Source: an uncultured Anaerolineales bacterium (lineage in GTDB: Bacteria; Chloroflexota; Anaerolineae; Anaerolineales; Villigracilaceae). Taken from it: DNA of 39,632 nucleotides. The notes under the pieces are model-generated. The model was not told the DNA's origin and ran no database searches. It saw only the letters and a program-made list of their open reading frames with translations. The DNA lies in contig CALFXA010000183.1 in NCBI GenBank assembly GCA_937928015.1, positions 1 through 39,632 on the forward strand. Direction: 5' to 3'. This document shows, piece by piece, positions 16,352 through 23,712 of this stretch; within the stretch, counting starts at the first letter, position 1, and each line of letters begins with the position of its first letter. Made by a program: the position numbers and the translations under genes.

Positions 16352-16756
16352 ATGAACTGCCCCGAATGCGGTGGACCCGACTGCCGCTCCCGTTTCGACG
16401 AGTTTCTGGCCCGGGAGTTCACGGACGCAAGCTACGGCACCGTCCACCACCTGACCGTGACCGCGTACATACTGCAACATTCCAGCCAGTTGACCCGTGA
16501 AGGCTGGCTGCACGAGCGCGAGTTGTTGCGAGAATTCCTCGTGGAGAAGAAACCGCCTTCGTTCATCCGCAAGCAAAACAGGGACTTGGTCGACAGCGGC
16601 AAGCGCAGCTTCAAAATCAAATCCCGTGACGGCCAACGCATCCTCCAGAAATCCACGTGGACGCGGACCATCCTCGATGTCCGCACGGAGAACGCTGAAG
16701 TCTACTGCGCCGATGTGACCGCCTGGGCCAGGTCCGTGCTGGATGAGAGCGAATAG
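16352..16756 (+). CDS. DUF5946 family protein under SAM riboswitch
   Basis: A 134-residue soluble protein. It opens MNCPECGGPDC, a probable metal-binding cysteine cluster, and has YGTVHHLTVTAYILQHSSQL (about residues 28-47), the H-x-L-T-V-x-x-Y-x-x-Q-H signature of DUF5946. The family has no established function. The ATG at 16352 is set by GAGGTC at 16341-16346; the frame is open into the riboswitch but translation there is not plausible. Control by a SAM-I riboswitch links it to methionine or SAM supply, and before the HNH gene arrived it was probably directly followed by metH. Confidence 0.85.
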   Translation: MNCPECGGPDCRSRFDEFLAREFTDASYGTVHHLTVTAYILQHSSQLTREGWLHERELLREFLVEKKPPSFIRKQNRDLVDSGKRSFKIKSRDGQRILQKSTWTRTILDVRTENAEVYCADVTAWARSVLDESE

Positions 16757-16787
16757 ACCTCCGAAGTCTTTGGGACTTTGGAGGTCT
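16755..16787. repeat. AGACCTCCGAAGTC inverted repeat after DUF5946
   Basis: AGACCTCCGAAGTC (16755-16768) pairs with GACTTTGGAGGTCT (16774-16787) except for one mismatch, overlapping the DUF5946 stop codon. No long T-run follows, so termination would be weak. A sister element with the same AGACCTC...GAGGTCT arms lies within metH at 19825-19857. Confidence 0.8.
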
Positions 16788-16870
16788 GAGAAAGACCACT
16801 TACCGTAATAGTATCTGGCTCGCAAAAATACGCAGTTTTTGGTAGTAAAGTATGTAGAAAGGCACTGTAT

Positions 16871-17758
16871 ATGTCAATCAAAAAAATTTTCCTTAATTTC
16901 GAAAACTCTCTAATGCAAATTATCTCAACATGGGATCGAGAACTAGAAAGAAAAAAACTGCTCGGTAGTAATTATTTTTCTAAAGTAAGAGAAGAATATT
17001 TGGCGTCACATCCACATAAAGCAGGATTTATATATGCGTTTAGATCAAAAGATCAAGTCTTTTATTCCGCAGATGTTGATTTATCGTCGCCTATTGTTTT
17101 GTTTTTAATAGAAGAAGAGTTTAATTGGCAAAATCAACAAATACAAGACATGTCTTTTTTTCTATCGAGCAATCATGTTGTTTCAAAGTCAGAGCCCATC
17201 CTCTTAGGTTCCTCTTTTCATAGTTTGTTTCCAACAACTATTCAAGTAAAAAGGAATGGGTTTAATCTTATTTTTCCAGTAAAAAAAGAATTCTCCCGCG
17301 CATTAATAACAGAACAGAAAAGAGGAGGGAATGCCGACGAAATCTTAATAGATCGTATTTTTTACACAAGGAATATATTTGCCATAATTACAGAGGATGA
17401 AAATTTATGGCTTTATCAAGACAGCATATATAGTGCAACAGGAAAATTCTCAGTTGATGACACAAAATTGCTTATTTTAGAACACGCTGACAAAGAGCGT
17501 CAAAAATTCGAGCATCTTAAAAATAAATTTTCGTCTACACAAATCGACGATTTGAAATTCGAGAGAGTAAGAATTCCAGAGGCAGTTAGAGTTGCCGTGT
17601 GGCGTAGGGATCAAGGAAAATGTGCCCGATGTGGAAGTCGAGAAAATCTCGAATACGATCATATTGTGCCCGTTTCAAAAGGTGGAAGTAATACAGAGCG
17701 TAATATTGAGCTACTTTGTCAAAGTTGTAATCGCGCAAAAGGTAATAGGATTGAATGA
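16871..17758 (+). CDS. HNH endonuclease, AT-rich and probably acquired
   Basis: A 295-residue protein with a C-terminal HNH nuclease domain (about residues 236-295): RIPEAVRVAVWRRDQGKCARCG, split over two motifs, then YDHIVPVSKGG, RNIELLCQSCNRAKG. The zinc-binding C-x-x-C pairs, the catalytic DH and the Asn are present. The first 230 residues match no domain I know; they are mixed alpha/beta with many Phe, Lys and Ile. The gene and its flanks (about 16800-17813) are strikingly AT-rich against GC-rich neighbours and use many A/T-ending codons, so transfer is likely. It may be a defence nuclease or a mobile-type endonuclease; no partner methylase, toxin partner or intron is seen. It lies between the SAM-riboswitch gene and metH. 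Confidence 0.85.
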   Translation: MSIKKIFLNFENSLMQIISTWDRELERKKLLGSNYFSKVREEYLASHPHKAGFIYAFRSKDQVFYSADVDLSSPIVLFLIEEEFNWQNQQIQDMSFFLSSNHVVSKSEPILLGSSFHSLFPTTIQVKRNGFNLIFPVKKEFSRALITEQKRGGNADEILIDRIFYTRNIFAIITEDENLWLYQDSIYSATGKFSVDDTKLLILEHADKERQKFEHLKNKFSSTQIDDLKFERVRIPEAVRVAVWRRDQGKCARCGSRENLEYDHIVPVSKGGSNTERNIELLCQSCNRAKGNRIE

Positions 17759-17813
17759 ACTGAATAGGCTCATGACTAAAAGTTTATATCTAAAAATATT
17801 ACAAGGAAATAAA

Positions 17814-20800
17814 ATGGCTAATCGCACCTACACCAACCGCCGCTATCTCGATGCCCTCGAAAGGAAAGTCCTCGTCTTCGACGGCGCGATGGGCACCAGC
17901 CTGCAACTGCAAAACCTGACCGCCGAGCACTTTGGCGGCGAACAATACAACGGATGCAACGACTTCCTCGTCATCTCATATCCAGAAGCCGTGGAGAAGG
18001 TCCACCGCTCCTTCCTCGAAGTCGGCGTGGACGTGCTCGAAACCGACACCTTCCGCTCCAACCGCATCACGATGGCGGAATATGGTCTGCAAGACCGCGT
18101 GCTCGAACTCAACGAGACGGCGGCGCAGCTGGCCCGCAAAGTCGCCGATGAATTCACCCAAAAAACGGGGCAGCCCAGATTCGTCGCTGGCTCCATCGGC
18201 CCCTCGGGTAAACTGCCCTCCGCCAACGATCCGCAACTGTCGGATGTCACCTTCGACGACCTCATGGATGTCTTCCGCGAGCAGGCGGTCGGCCTCATCC
18301 GCGGCGGCGTGGATTTGCTGCTAATTGAAACCTCGCAGGACATCCTCGAAGTCAAGGCCGCCATCACGGGCATCCACCAGGCCTTCGCCGAGACGGGCCA
18401 GTCGTTGCCGATTCAGGCCCAGGTCACGCTCGACACCACGGGCCGCATGTTGCTCGGCACCGACATCAACGCCTCGCTGACCATCCTCGAAGGCATGGGC
18501 ATCGACGTCATCGGCCTGAACTGCTCCACGGGTCCCGAACACATGCGCGAGCCGATCCGCATCCTCGGCGAGAACTCCACGCTGCCCGTCTCGTGCATCC
18601 CCAACGCGGGCCTGCCGCTCAACGTCGACGGGCAGGCGGTCTATCCGCTCGAACCCGAGCCGTTCGCCAACGACCTGTTCGAGTTCGTGACCAAGCACAA
18701 CATCTCGGTCGTGGGCGGATGTTGCGGGACGACTCCCGAGCACCTGCGACGTCTGGTCGAGAAGCTGGATTCTCACCCCCACCCCGCCCGCCCGACCCAA
18801 TCGGAACCGAAGCTGGCTTCCGCCATGTCGGCCCTTGCCATGCGACAGGACCCGCCGCCCACCCTGCTCGGCGAGCGCTGCAACGCGCAAGGCTCGCGCA
18901 AGTTCAAGCGCCTGCTACTGTCCGAAGATTATGATGGCATCCTCGAAGTGGCTCGCGAACAGGTCGAGTTCGGCGCGCACGCGCTCGACATCTCCTGCGC
19001 CGTCACCGAACGCCCCGACGAGGTCGAGCTGATGCGTAAGGTCGTCAAGAAGCTCGAAATGGGCGTGGACGTCCCGCTGGTGATCGACACCACCGAACTG
19101 GACGTGCTCGAAGTGGCGCTCAAGACCGCACCCGGGCGATGCCTGATCAACTCCACGCACCTCGAAGCGGGCCGCGCCAAAGCCGACAAGGTCTTCAAGC
19201 TGGCGAAGGAACACAACGCCGCCGTCATCGTGCTGACCATCGACGAGCAGGGCATGGCCAAGACCCGCGAGCGCAAACTCGAGGTGGCCAAACGCATTTA
19301 TGACATCGCCGTCAACGAACACGGACTCAAGCCCGAAGACCTGGTCTACGACGCGCTGACCTTCACGCTCGCCACGGGCGACGCGGAATTCGTCAACTCG
19401 GCCATCGAGACCATCGAAGGCATCCGCCTCATCAAGCAAAACCTGCCGGGCGTGATGGCCTCGCTGGGCGTCAGCAACCTGTCCTTCGGCCTGGCCCAGC
19501 ATGCCCGTCCCGTGCTGAACTCGATCATGCTTCATCATTGTGTGCAGGCTGGTCTGGACATGGCCATCATCAACCCTGCCCACGTCACCGCTTATGCTGA
19601 CATCCCCGCCGACGAAAAGGAACTGGCCGAGGACCTGATCTTCAACCGCCGCCCCGACGCGCTGCAGCGTTACATCGAATTCTACGAAAAGGTCACACCC
19701 ACCGAACAGGCTGCCGCCTCCGACCCGACGTCTGGCATGACCCCCGAACAGCGCCTGCACTGGAGCATCGTCCACCGCCACAAGGAAGGCGTGGAAGCGG
19801 ATATCGATGAGATCATTGCCCGCGAGACCTCCGAGGTCTCGAAGACCTCGGAGGTCTTACGGACCAGGCATGAGGTCGCCGTCCACACGCTGAACAACGT
19901 CCTTCTCCCCGCCATGAAGGAAGTCGGCGACAAGTTCGGCGCGGGCGAGTTAATCCTGCCCTTCGTGCTGCAATCGGCCGAGGTCATGAAGAAGACTGTC
20001 GCGCATCTTGAAAACTATCTCGAAAAGATGGAAGGCGTCACCAAAGGCACGGTCGTAATCGCCACCGTCTACGGCGACGTGCATGACATCGGCAAGAACC
20101 TGGTCAAGACCATCCTCGCCAACAACGGCTACACCGTCCTCGACCTCGGCAAGCAGGTGCCCGCCGAGACCATCATCAGCAAGGCCGTGGAGGTCAACGC
20201 CACCGCCATCGGCCTGTCGGCGCTGCTGGTCAGCACCTCGAAGCAGATGCCGCTCATCGTCAACGAATTGCAACGGCGCAACCTGAAGTTCCCCGTGCTG
20301 GTCGGCGGCGCGGCCATCAACCGCCGCTTCGGGCGCCGCATCCTGCAAACCGAGGGTGGTGACTTCTACGAGCCTGGAGTCTTCTATTGCAAGGATGCCT
20401 TCGAAGGCCTCGAAACGATGGACGTGCTCATCAACCCTGAGAAGCGTCCCGACCTGCTGACTAGGACCCGCCGCGAGTCCGAGATGGAACTGGGCCGCGC
20501 CTCGCAGACGCCCGAGCATCGCAAGACGGCTGGAACGCGCTCGAACGTTGTGCCAGACCCGATCACGCGGCCCGTCAAGTGGGGTCCGCGCGTGGTCAAG
20601 GACATGCCGCTCGAAATGGTGCTCAAGCATCTCAATATCAACGAGCTGTATCGCCTCTCGTGGGGCGCCAAGAATGCGCACGGTCCCGAATGGGAAAAAC
20701 TCCAGAAGGAGTTCGCCGCCCGCCTCGACCAGATGACCCGTGAAGCCCTGCGCGATGGTTGGCTCAAGCCGCAAGCCGTGTACGGATTCTTCCCCTGCCA

Positions 20801-21359
20801 GTCCGAAGGCGACGACCTGATCATTTACGATCCCGAATCTGTAGGGGCGGACGGCCGTCCGCCCCTACCATTGACCCGTTTTACATTCCCGCGCCAGCCC
20901 TATGACGACCACCTGGCCCTGTCCGATTACTTTGCCTCGGTCGAATCGGGCAAGATGGACGTGGTCGCCTTCCAGGTCGTGACCGTCGGCCTCGAAGCCA
21001 CCGAGCGCTTCGACAAACTTCAGGCGGCAGGCGATTACTCCGAGGGTTACTTCACCCACGGACTGGCCGTCCAAACTGCGGAAGCCACCGCCGACTATCT
21101 GCACGAACACATCCGCCGCGAACTGGGACTCGCCGCCGAACAGGGCAAGCGCTACTCGTGGGGCTATCCCGCCATCCCCGAACTGGAAGACCATCAGAAA
21201 GTCTTCCAACTGCTGCCCGTCGAAAAGGAGCTCGGCATGACGCTCTCCGCCGCCTACCAGTTGATCCCCGAGCAATCCACCGCTGCGATCATCGTTCCCC
21301 ACAAGGATGCGAAGTATTACAGTGTAGGCGAGAGCCGCGTCGAGCAATTGATGCGCTAA
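17814..21359 (+). CDS. metH: Cobalamin-dependent methionine synthase
   Basis: A 1181-residue enzyme that transfers a methyl group from methyltetrahydrofolate to homocysteine through cobalamin. Domains in order: homocysteine-binding barrel (about 10-325) with zinc ligands Cys237, Cys303 and Cys304; pterin-binding barrel (about 350-620); cobalamin cap (about 685-745) and B12-binding domain with the D-x-H-x-x-G motif, His757 being the axial cobalt ligand; SAM-binding activation domain (about 890-1180) ending in RYSWGYPAIPELEDHQ and Y-Q-L-I-P-E-Q-S. The ATG at 17814 has AAGG upstream; the open frame before it belongs to the AT-rich island. Two palindromic repeats are carried in frame (671-682, 1010-1019), both in inter-domain or surface positions. 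The upstream SAM riboswitch is now separated by an HNH gene. Confidence 0.95.
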   Translation: MANRTYTNRRYLDALERKVLVFDGAMGTSLQLQNLTAEHFGGEQYNGCNDFLVISYPEAVEKVHRSFLEVGVDVLETDTFRSNRITMAEYGLQDRVLELNETAAQLARKVADEFTQKTGQPRFVAGSIGPSGKLPSANDPQLSDVTFDDLMDVFREQAVGLIRGGVDLLLIETSQDILEVKAAITGIHQAFAETGQSLPIQAQVTLDTTGRMLLGTDINASLTILEGMGIDVIGLNCSTGPEHMREPIRILGENSTLPVSCIPNAGLPLNVDGQAVYPLEPEPFANDLFEFVTKHNISVVGGCCGTTPEHLRRLVEKLDSHPHPARPTQSEPKLASAMSALAMRQDPPPTLLGERCNAQGSRKFKRLLLSEDYDGILEVAREQVEFGAHALDISCAVTERPDEVELMRKVVKKLEMGVDVPLVIDTTELDVLEVALKTAPGRCLINSTHLEAGRAKADKVFKLAKEHNAAVIVLTIDEQGMAKTRERKLEVAKRIYDIAVNEHGLKPEDLVYDALTFTLATGDAEFVNSAIETIEGIRLIKQNLPGVMASLGVSNLSFGLAQHARPVLNSIMLHHCVQAGLDMAIINPAHVTAYADIPADEKELAEDLIFNRRPDALQRYIEFYEKVTPTEQAAASDPTSGMTPEQRLHWSIVHRHKEGVEADIDEIIARETSEVSKTSEVLRTRHEVAVHTLNNVLLPAMKEVGDKFGAGELILPFVLQSAEVMKKTVAHLENYLEKMEGVTKGTVVIATVYGDVHDIGKNLVKTILANNGYTVLDLGKQVPAETIISKAVEVNATAIGLSALLVSTSKQMPLIVNELQRRNLKFPVLVGGAAINRRFGRRILQTEGGDFYEPGVFYCKDAFEGLETMDVLINPEKRPDLLTRTRRESEMELGRASQTPEHRKTAGTRSNVVPDPITRPVKWGPRVVKDMPLEMVLKHLNINELYRLSWGAKNAHGPEWEKLQKEFAARLDQMTREALRDGWLKPQAVYGFFPCQSEGDDLIIYDPESVGADGRPPLPLTRFTFPRQPYDDHLALSDYFASVESGKMDVVAFQVVTVGLEATERFDKLQAAGDYSEGYFTHGLAVQTAEATADYLHEHIRRELGLAAEQGKRYSWGYPAIPELEDHQKVFQLLPVEKELGMTLSAAYQLIPEQSTAAIIVPHKDAKYYSVGESRVEQLMR
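19825..19857. repeat. In-frame inverted repeat inside metH (AGACCTCCGAGGTCT)
   Basis: AGACCTCCGAGGTCT (19825-19839) and AGACCTCGGAGGTCT (19843-19857) are perfect complements with a 3-nt loop. It encodes T-S-E-V-S-K-T-S-E-V in the linker between the pterin-binding and cobalamin cap domains. Same family as 16755-16787. Confidence 0.85.
20841..20868. repeat. Perfect 28-bp palindrome inside metH
   Basis: The two 14-base halves, GTAGGGGCGGACGG and CCGTCCGCCCCTAC, are exact complements without a loop. It encodes V-G-A-D-G-R-P-P-L-P (residues 1010-1019) in the activation domain, immediately before LTRFTFPRQ. Palindromes of this sequence are known as dispersed repeats in other genomes. Confidence 0.88.
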
Positions 21360-21369
21360 CCGCCGCCGA

Positions 21370-21405
21370 CAAAAACGCTGGCCGCGAGGTCAGCGTTTTT
21401 GTTTT
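21370..21405 (+). terminator. metH terminator
   Basis: CAAAAACGCTGGCC (21370-21383) pairs with GGTCAGCGTTTTTG (21388-21401) around a GCGA tetraloop, one G-U pair, then TTTT. Confidence 0.9.
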
Positions 21406-21433
21406 GCACACAAGTCACGTTCCCTTGTATACT
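21404..21433 (+). promoter_or_regulatory. Promoter giving a nearly leaderless glycosyltransferase mRNA
   Basis: TTGCAC (21404-21409), 18-bp spacer, TATACT (21428-21433). The ATG is at 21443, nine bases beyond the -10 box, so a start site 6-8 bases after the -10 would leave a leader of at most a few bases. No Shine-Dalgarno sequence is present. Confidence 0.65.
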
Positions 21434-21442
21434 TGCACGCGC

Positions 21443-23224
21443 ATGAAGAAATATACCAAAACTGCCGTTTTCGTTCTCATGGCCCTGCTTGGCCTGCTGG
21501 TCACACGCCAGTTCGGCGAGTCGTGGGACGAACTCAAGTTCTACAAGTATGCCGACAGCGCCTTGCAGGCCTACGTCACCTGGCCCACGACAGGCACGAT
21601 CCCGCTGACGGGCAACACCTACGACAATTACGGTCCCGCGTATGTGATGGCCATGGCGCTTGGTGCGCGCGCCTTGCAGCCCCTCCTCGGCTGGAGCATC
21701 TCGGATCTGCGGCATCTGTTGTATTTCTTCACCTACCTGGCAGGCATCTGGGCCTTTCATGAACTGGGCAAACGCTGGCTGAGTCCCATCGCGGCGCTCG
21801 GCGCGACGCTGCTCTTCGCCACGCAACCGCTGTTCGTCGGTCACGCCTTCATCAGCCCGAAGGACATTCCCTTCCTTGCGTTCTTCCTTCTTTCTTTACA
21901 TTTTGGATTGAGACTCTTCGACACGCTCGAACCAATCTCCTTAAATGGACTCTCCCCCCGCTCCAAGCGGATTCTGCTGACTCTCACCGCCCTGTGGCTT
22001 GCCTCCGTCATCGGCCTCGTCGCCGCCACGGACGCCGTCCACACCCTGCTGACAGACATGGTTCAGGCCGCGGCAGCGGGGGAGCCCAACCTCATCGCGC
22101 GCGTCGCCTCGGACATTCACAAAGCAGACCCGCAGATTTACATTCAGAAATTCTTCACGCTCTTCATTCAAGTCCGCGCTGCTTACGTTATTCTTTCCAC
22201 CATCCTCATCGCGTTCCTCTACCGCAAGTTCCTCCCCGCCATTTTCCGCTTTCTACTAACCATCGCTCCCGCTGCCACTCTCCTGGGATTAACCATCTGC
22301 ATCCGCATCCTGGGTCCGCTGGCGGGACTGCTTGTGGCCTTGTACGCATTCCAGAAAAAAGGCAGACAAGCCTTCATGCCGCTGGTTGTCTATGCGCTCG
22401 TTGCGCTGGCCGCCATGTATGCGACCTGGCCGTATCTGTGGCCGAATCCGATCGGGCATTTGATCGAGAGCGTGGTGGTGATGGCGAAATATCCCTGGCA
22501 GGGACAGGTGCTCTTCAACGGTGCGCTCTACGCCTCGACCGAACTTCCGCGTTCGTATCTGCCCGTGTTGCTGGGTATCCAGTTGACGGAACCGGTCTGG
22601 GCGTTGTTCTTCGTTGGTTTGGCGGTGGCAATCGTCAGCCTGAAGGAGAAACGGGACCTGCTCATCGCGACGTTGATCTGGTTCATCCTGCCGGCGCTGG
22701 GATTCATCGCTGCGCGTTCGCCGTTGTATGACAACTTCCGTCAGGTGTTCTTCATTCTGCCGCCCGTCTTCTGGATGGCGGGCGTCGCGTTCGAGAAGGT
22801 CAAGAAGCCTGCGCTGCAAATTGCGTTGATCGTCCTGTGCCTGCTGCCAGGCGTGGTCGACGGCCTGCGCCTGCATCCGTATGAGTACATTTATTACAAC
22901 CGCTTCATCGGCGGCGTGGACGGCGCCTTCCGCAAGTTCGAGCTGGATTACTGGGGTACGTCGTATCGCGAGGCGTCGGAGTGGCTGAACGAGAACGCGC
23001 CCGCTGGCTCTACTTTGTGGGTGGACGGCCCCGCACATTTAATGTTCTACCTGCGGTCCGATTTCAAAATGTATTCAGCCTACGAAGCCGAGCGCGCCGA
23101 CCATTACGACTACATCGTCTCGACCAGCCGCTACAACCTGGACCAGACCTCCTACCCTGACGCGAAGATCGTCCACGAGATCACGCGCGATGGAGCGGTG
23201 TTGACGGTCATCAAGCAGCCGTAA
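21443..23224 (+). CDS. GT-C family membrane glycosyltransferase (GT39/ArnT-like)
   Basis: A 593-residue protein with about a dozen helices. Like other GT-C enzymes it has an acidic motif in the first extracytoplasmic loop (GESWDE, Asp29 and Glu30), then D-N-Y-G-P near residue 67 and FISPKDIPFLAFF, all typical of PMT_2-like glycosyltransferases that use lipid-linked sugars. The C-terminal part (from about residue 490) is a soluble domain. The acceptor is unknown; envelope glycan or glycoprotein synthesis is likely. The ATG at 21443 fits the promoter, the following hydrophobic segment and family length. It is followed after a short gap by two further membrane proteins of the same theme. Confidence 0.85.
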   Translation: MKKYTKTAVFVLMALLGLLVTRQFGESWDELKFYKYADSALQAYVTWPTTGTIPLTGNTYDNYGPAYVMAMALGARALQPLLGWSISDLRHLLYFFTYLAGIWAFHELGKRWLSPIAALGATLLFATQPLFVGHAFISPKDIPFLAFFLLSLHFGLRLFDTLEPISLNGLSPRSKRILLTLTALWLASVIGLVAATDAVHTLLTDMVQAAAAGEPNLIARVASDIHKADPQIYIQKFFTLFIQVRAAYVILSTILIAFLYRKFLPAIFRFLLTIAPAATLLGLTICIRILGPLAGLLVALYAFQKKGRQAFMPLVVYALVALAAMYATWPYLWPNPIGHLIESVVVMAKYPWQGQVLFNGALYASTELPRSYLPVLLGIQLTEPVWALFFVGLAVAIVSLKEKRDLLIATLIWFILPALGFIAARSPLYDNFRQVFFILPPVFWMAGVAFEKVKKPALQIALIVLCLLPGVVDGLRLHPYEYIYYNRFIGGVDGAFRKFELDYWGTSYREASEWLNENAPAGSTLWVDGPAHLMFYLRSDFKMYSAYEAERADHYDYIVSTSRYNLDQTSYPDAKIVHEITRDGAVLTVIKQP

Positions 23225-23226
23225 AT

Positions 23227-23232
23227 TATAAT
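23227..23232 (+). promoter_or_regulatory. Candidate -10 box upstream of the 23264 gene
   Basis: A consensus TATAAT three bases after the previous stop codon. The best -35 (TTGACG at 23201-23206) is 20 bp away, which is long, so the promoter is tentative. Confidence 0.35.
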
Positions 23233-23263
23233 GACCATATCCACCTTTGAAATATAGGGAAAC

Positions 23264-23710
23264 ATGCTAAATACTTTAAAAATAATCAGGGGCTATCTAC
23301 CCTATTTGCTGGCTCTGGTGATGATTGCAGGCAGTGCGGAATATTTTTATTCCCAACTTCCCGTGTTCGTCGCTGCCAACACATCCACCGACATGGTATC
23401 TGAATGGGATGAGCACATGAAACCCGTGCGCGAAGCGCTGCCCAGCGACGTTCTGGTGGCTGGATATCTGGAAACTTCAAATATTGTGGCACTCCCAGTC
23501 CGATATGACGAAGCTGAATTCTTTATGACCCAATATTCGCTGGCACCCGTTGCTTTGATCAAGGGGACGGATCACGAGTGGATCATTGGCAATTTTGGAA
23601 GCACACTATCCCTGTCGGAAGTTTCTGCCTGGCTGGATCAACGCATTTCACATTATGAAATTCAAGAATTCGGCTTTGGCATCTATCTAATTCACACGAT
23701 TTCAAAATAA
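23264..23710 (+). CDS. Hypothetical membrane-anchored protein
   Basis: A 148-residue protein with one N-terminal membrane helix (residues about 9-27, PYLLALVMIAGSAEYFYS) and an extracytoplasmic domain. The pattern M-K-P-V-R-E-A-L-P-S-D-V-L-V-A-G-Y followed by V-R-Y-D-E-A-E-F-F-M-T-Q-Y-S-L-A-P-V resembles the soluble domain that follows GT39-like glycosyltransferases in some genomes, so it may be a detached regulatory or acceptor-binding part. It lies 2 bp before the next gene and is certainly co-transcribed with it. AGGGA lies before the ATG. Function unknown. Confidence 0.7.
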   Translation: MLNTLKIIRGYLPYLLALVMIAGSAEYFYSQLPVFVAANTSTDMVSEWDEHMKPVREALPSDVLVAGYLETSNIVALPVRYDEAEFFMTQYSLAPVALIKGTDHEWIIGNFGSTLSLSEVSAWLDQRISHYEIQEFGFGIYLIHTISK

Positions 23711-23712
23711 TT

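Noticed and set aside
16755..16787. Strong terminator after DUF5946
   Set aside because: A good hairpin but no T-run after it; read as a dispersed repeat, possibly a weak attenuator.
17592..17813. Upstream extension of metH into the HNH gene
   Set aside because: It overlaps the HNH coding end in another frame; the conserved MetH domain begins just after the ATG at 17814, which has a ribosome site.
19825..19857. CRISPR-like repeat unit in metH
   Set aside because: Single palindromic unit without spacers or array; no cas genes in the window.
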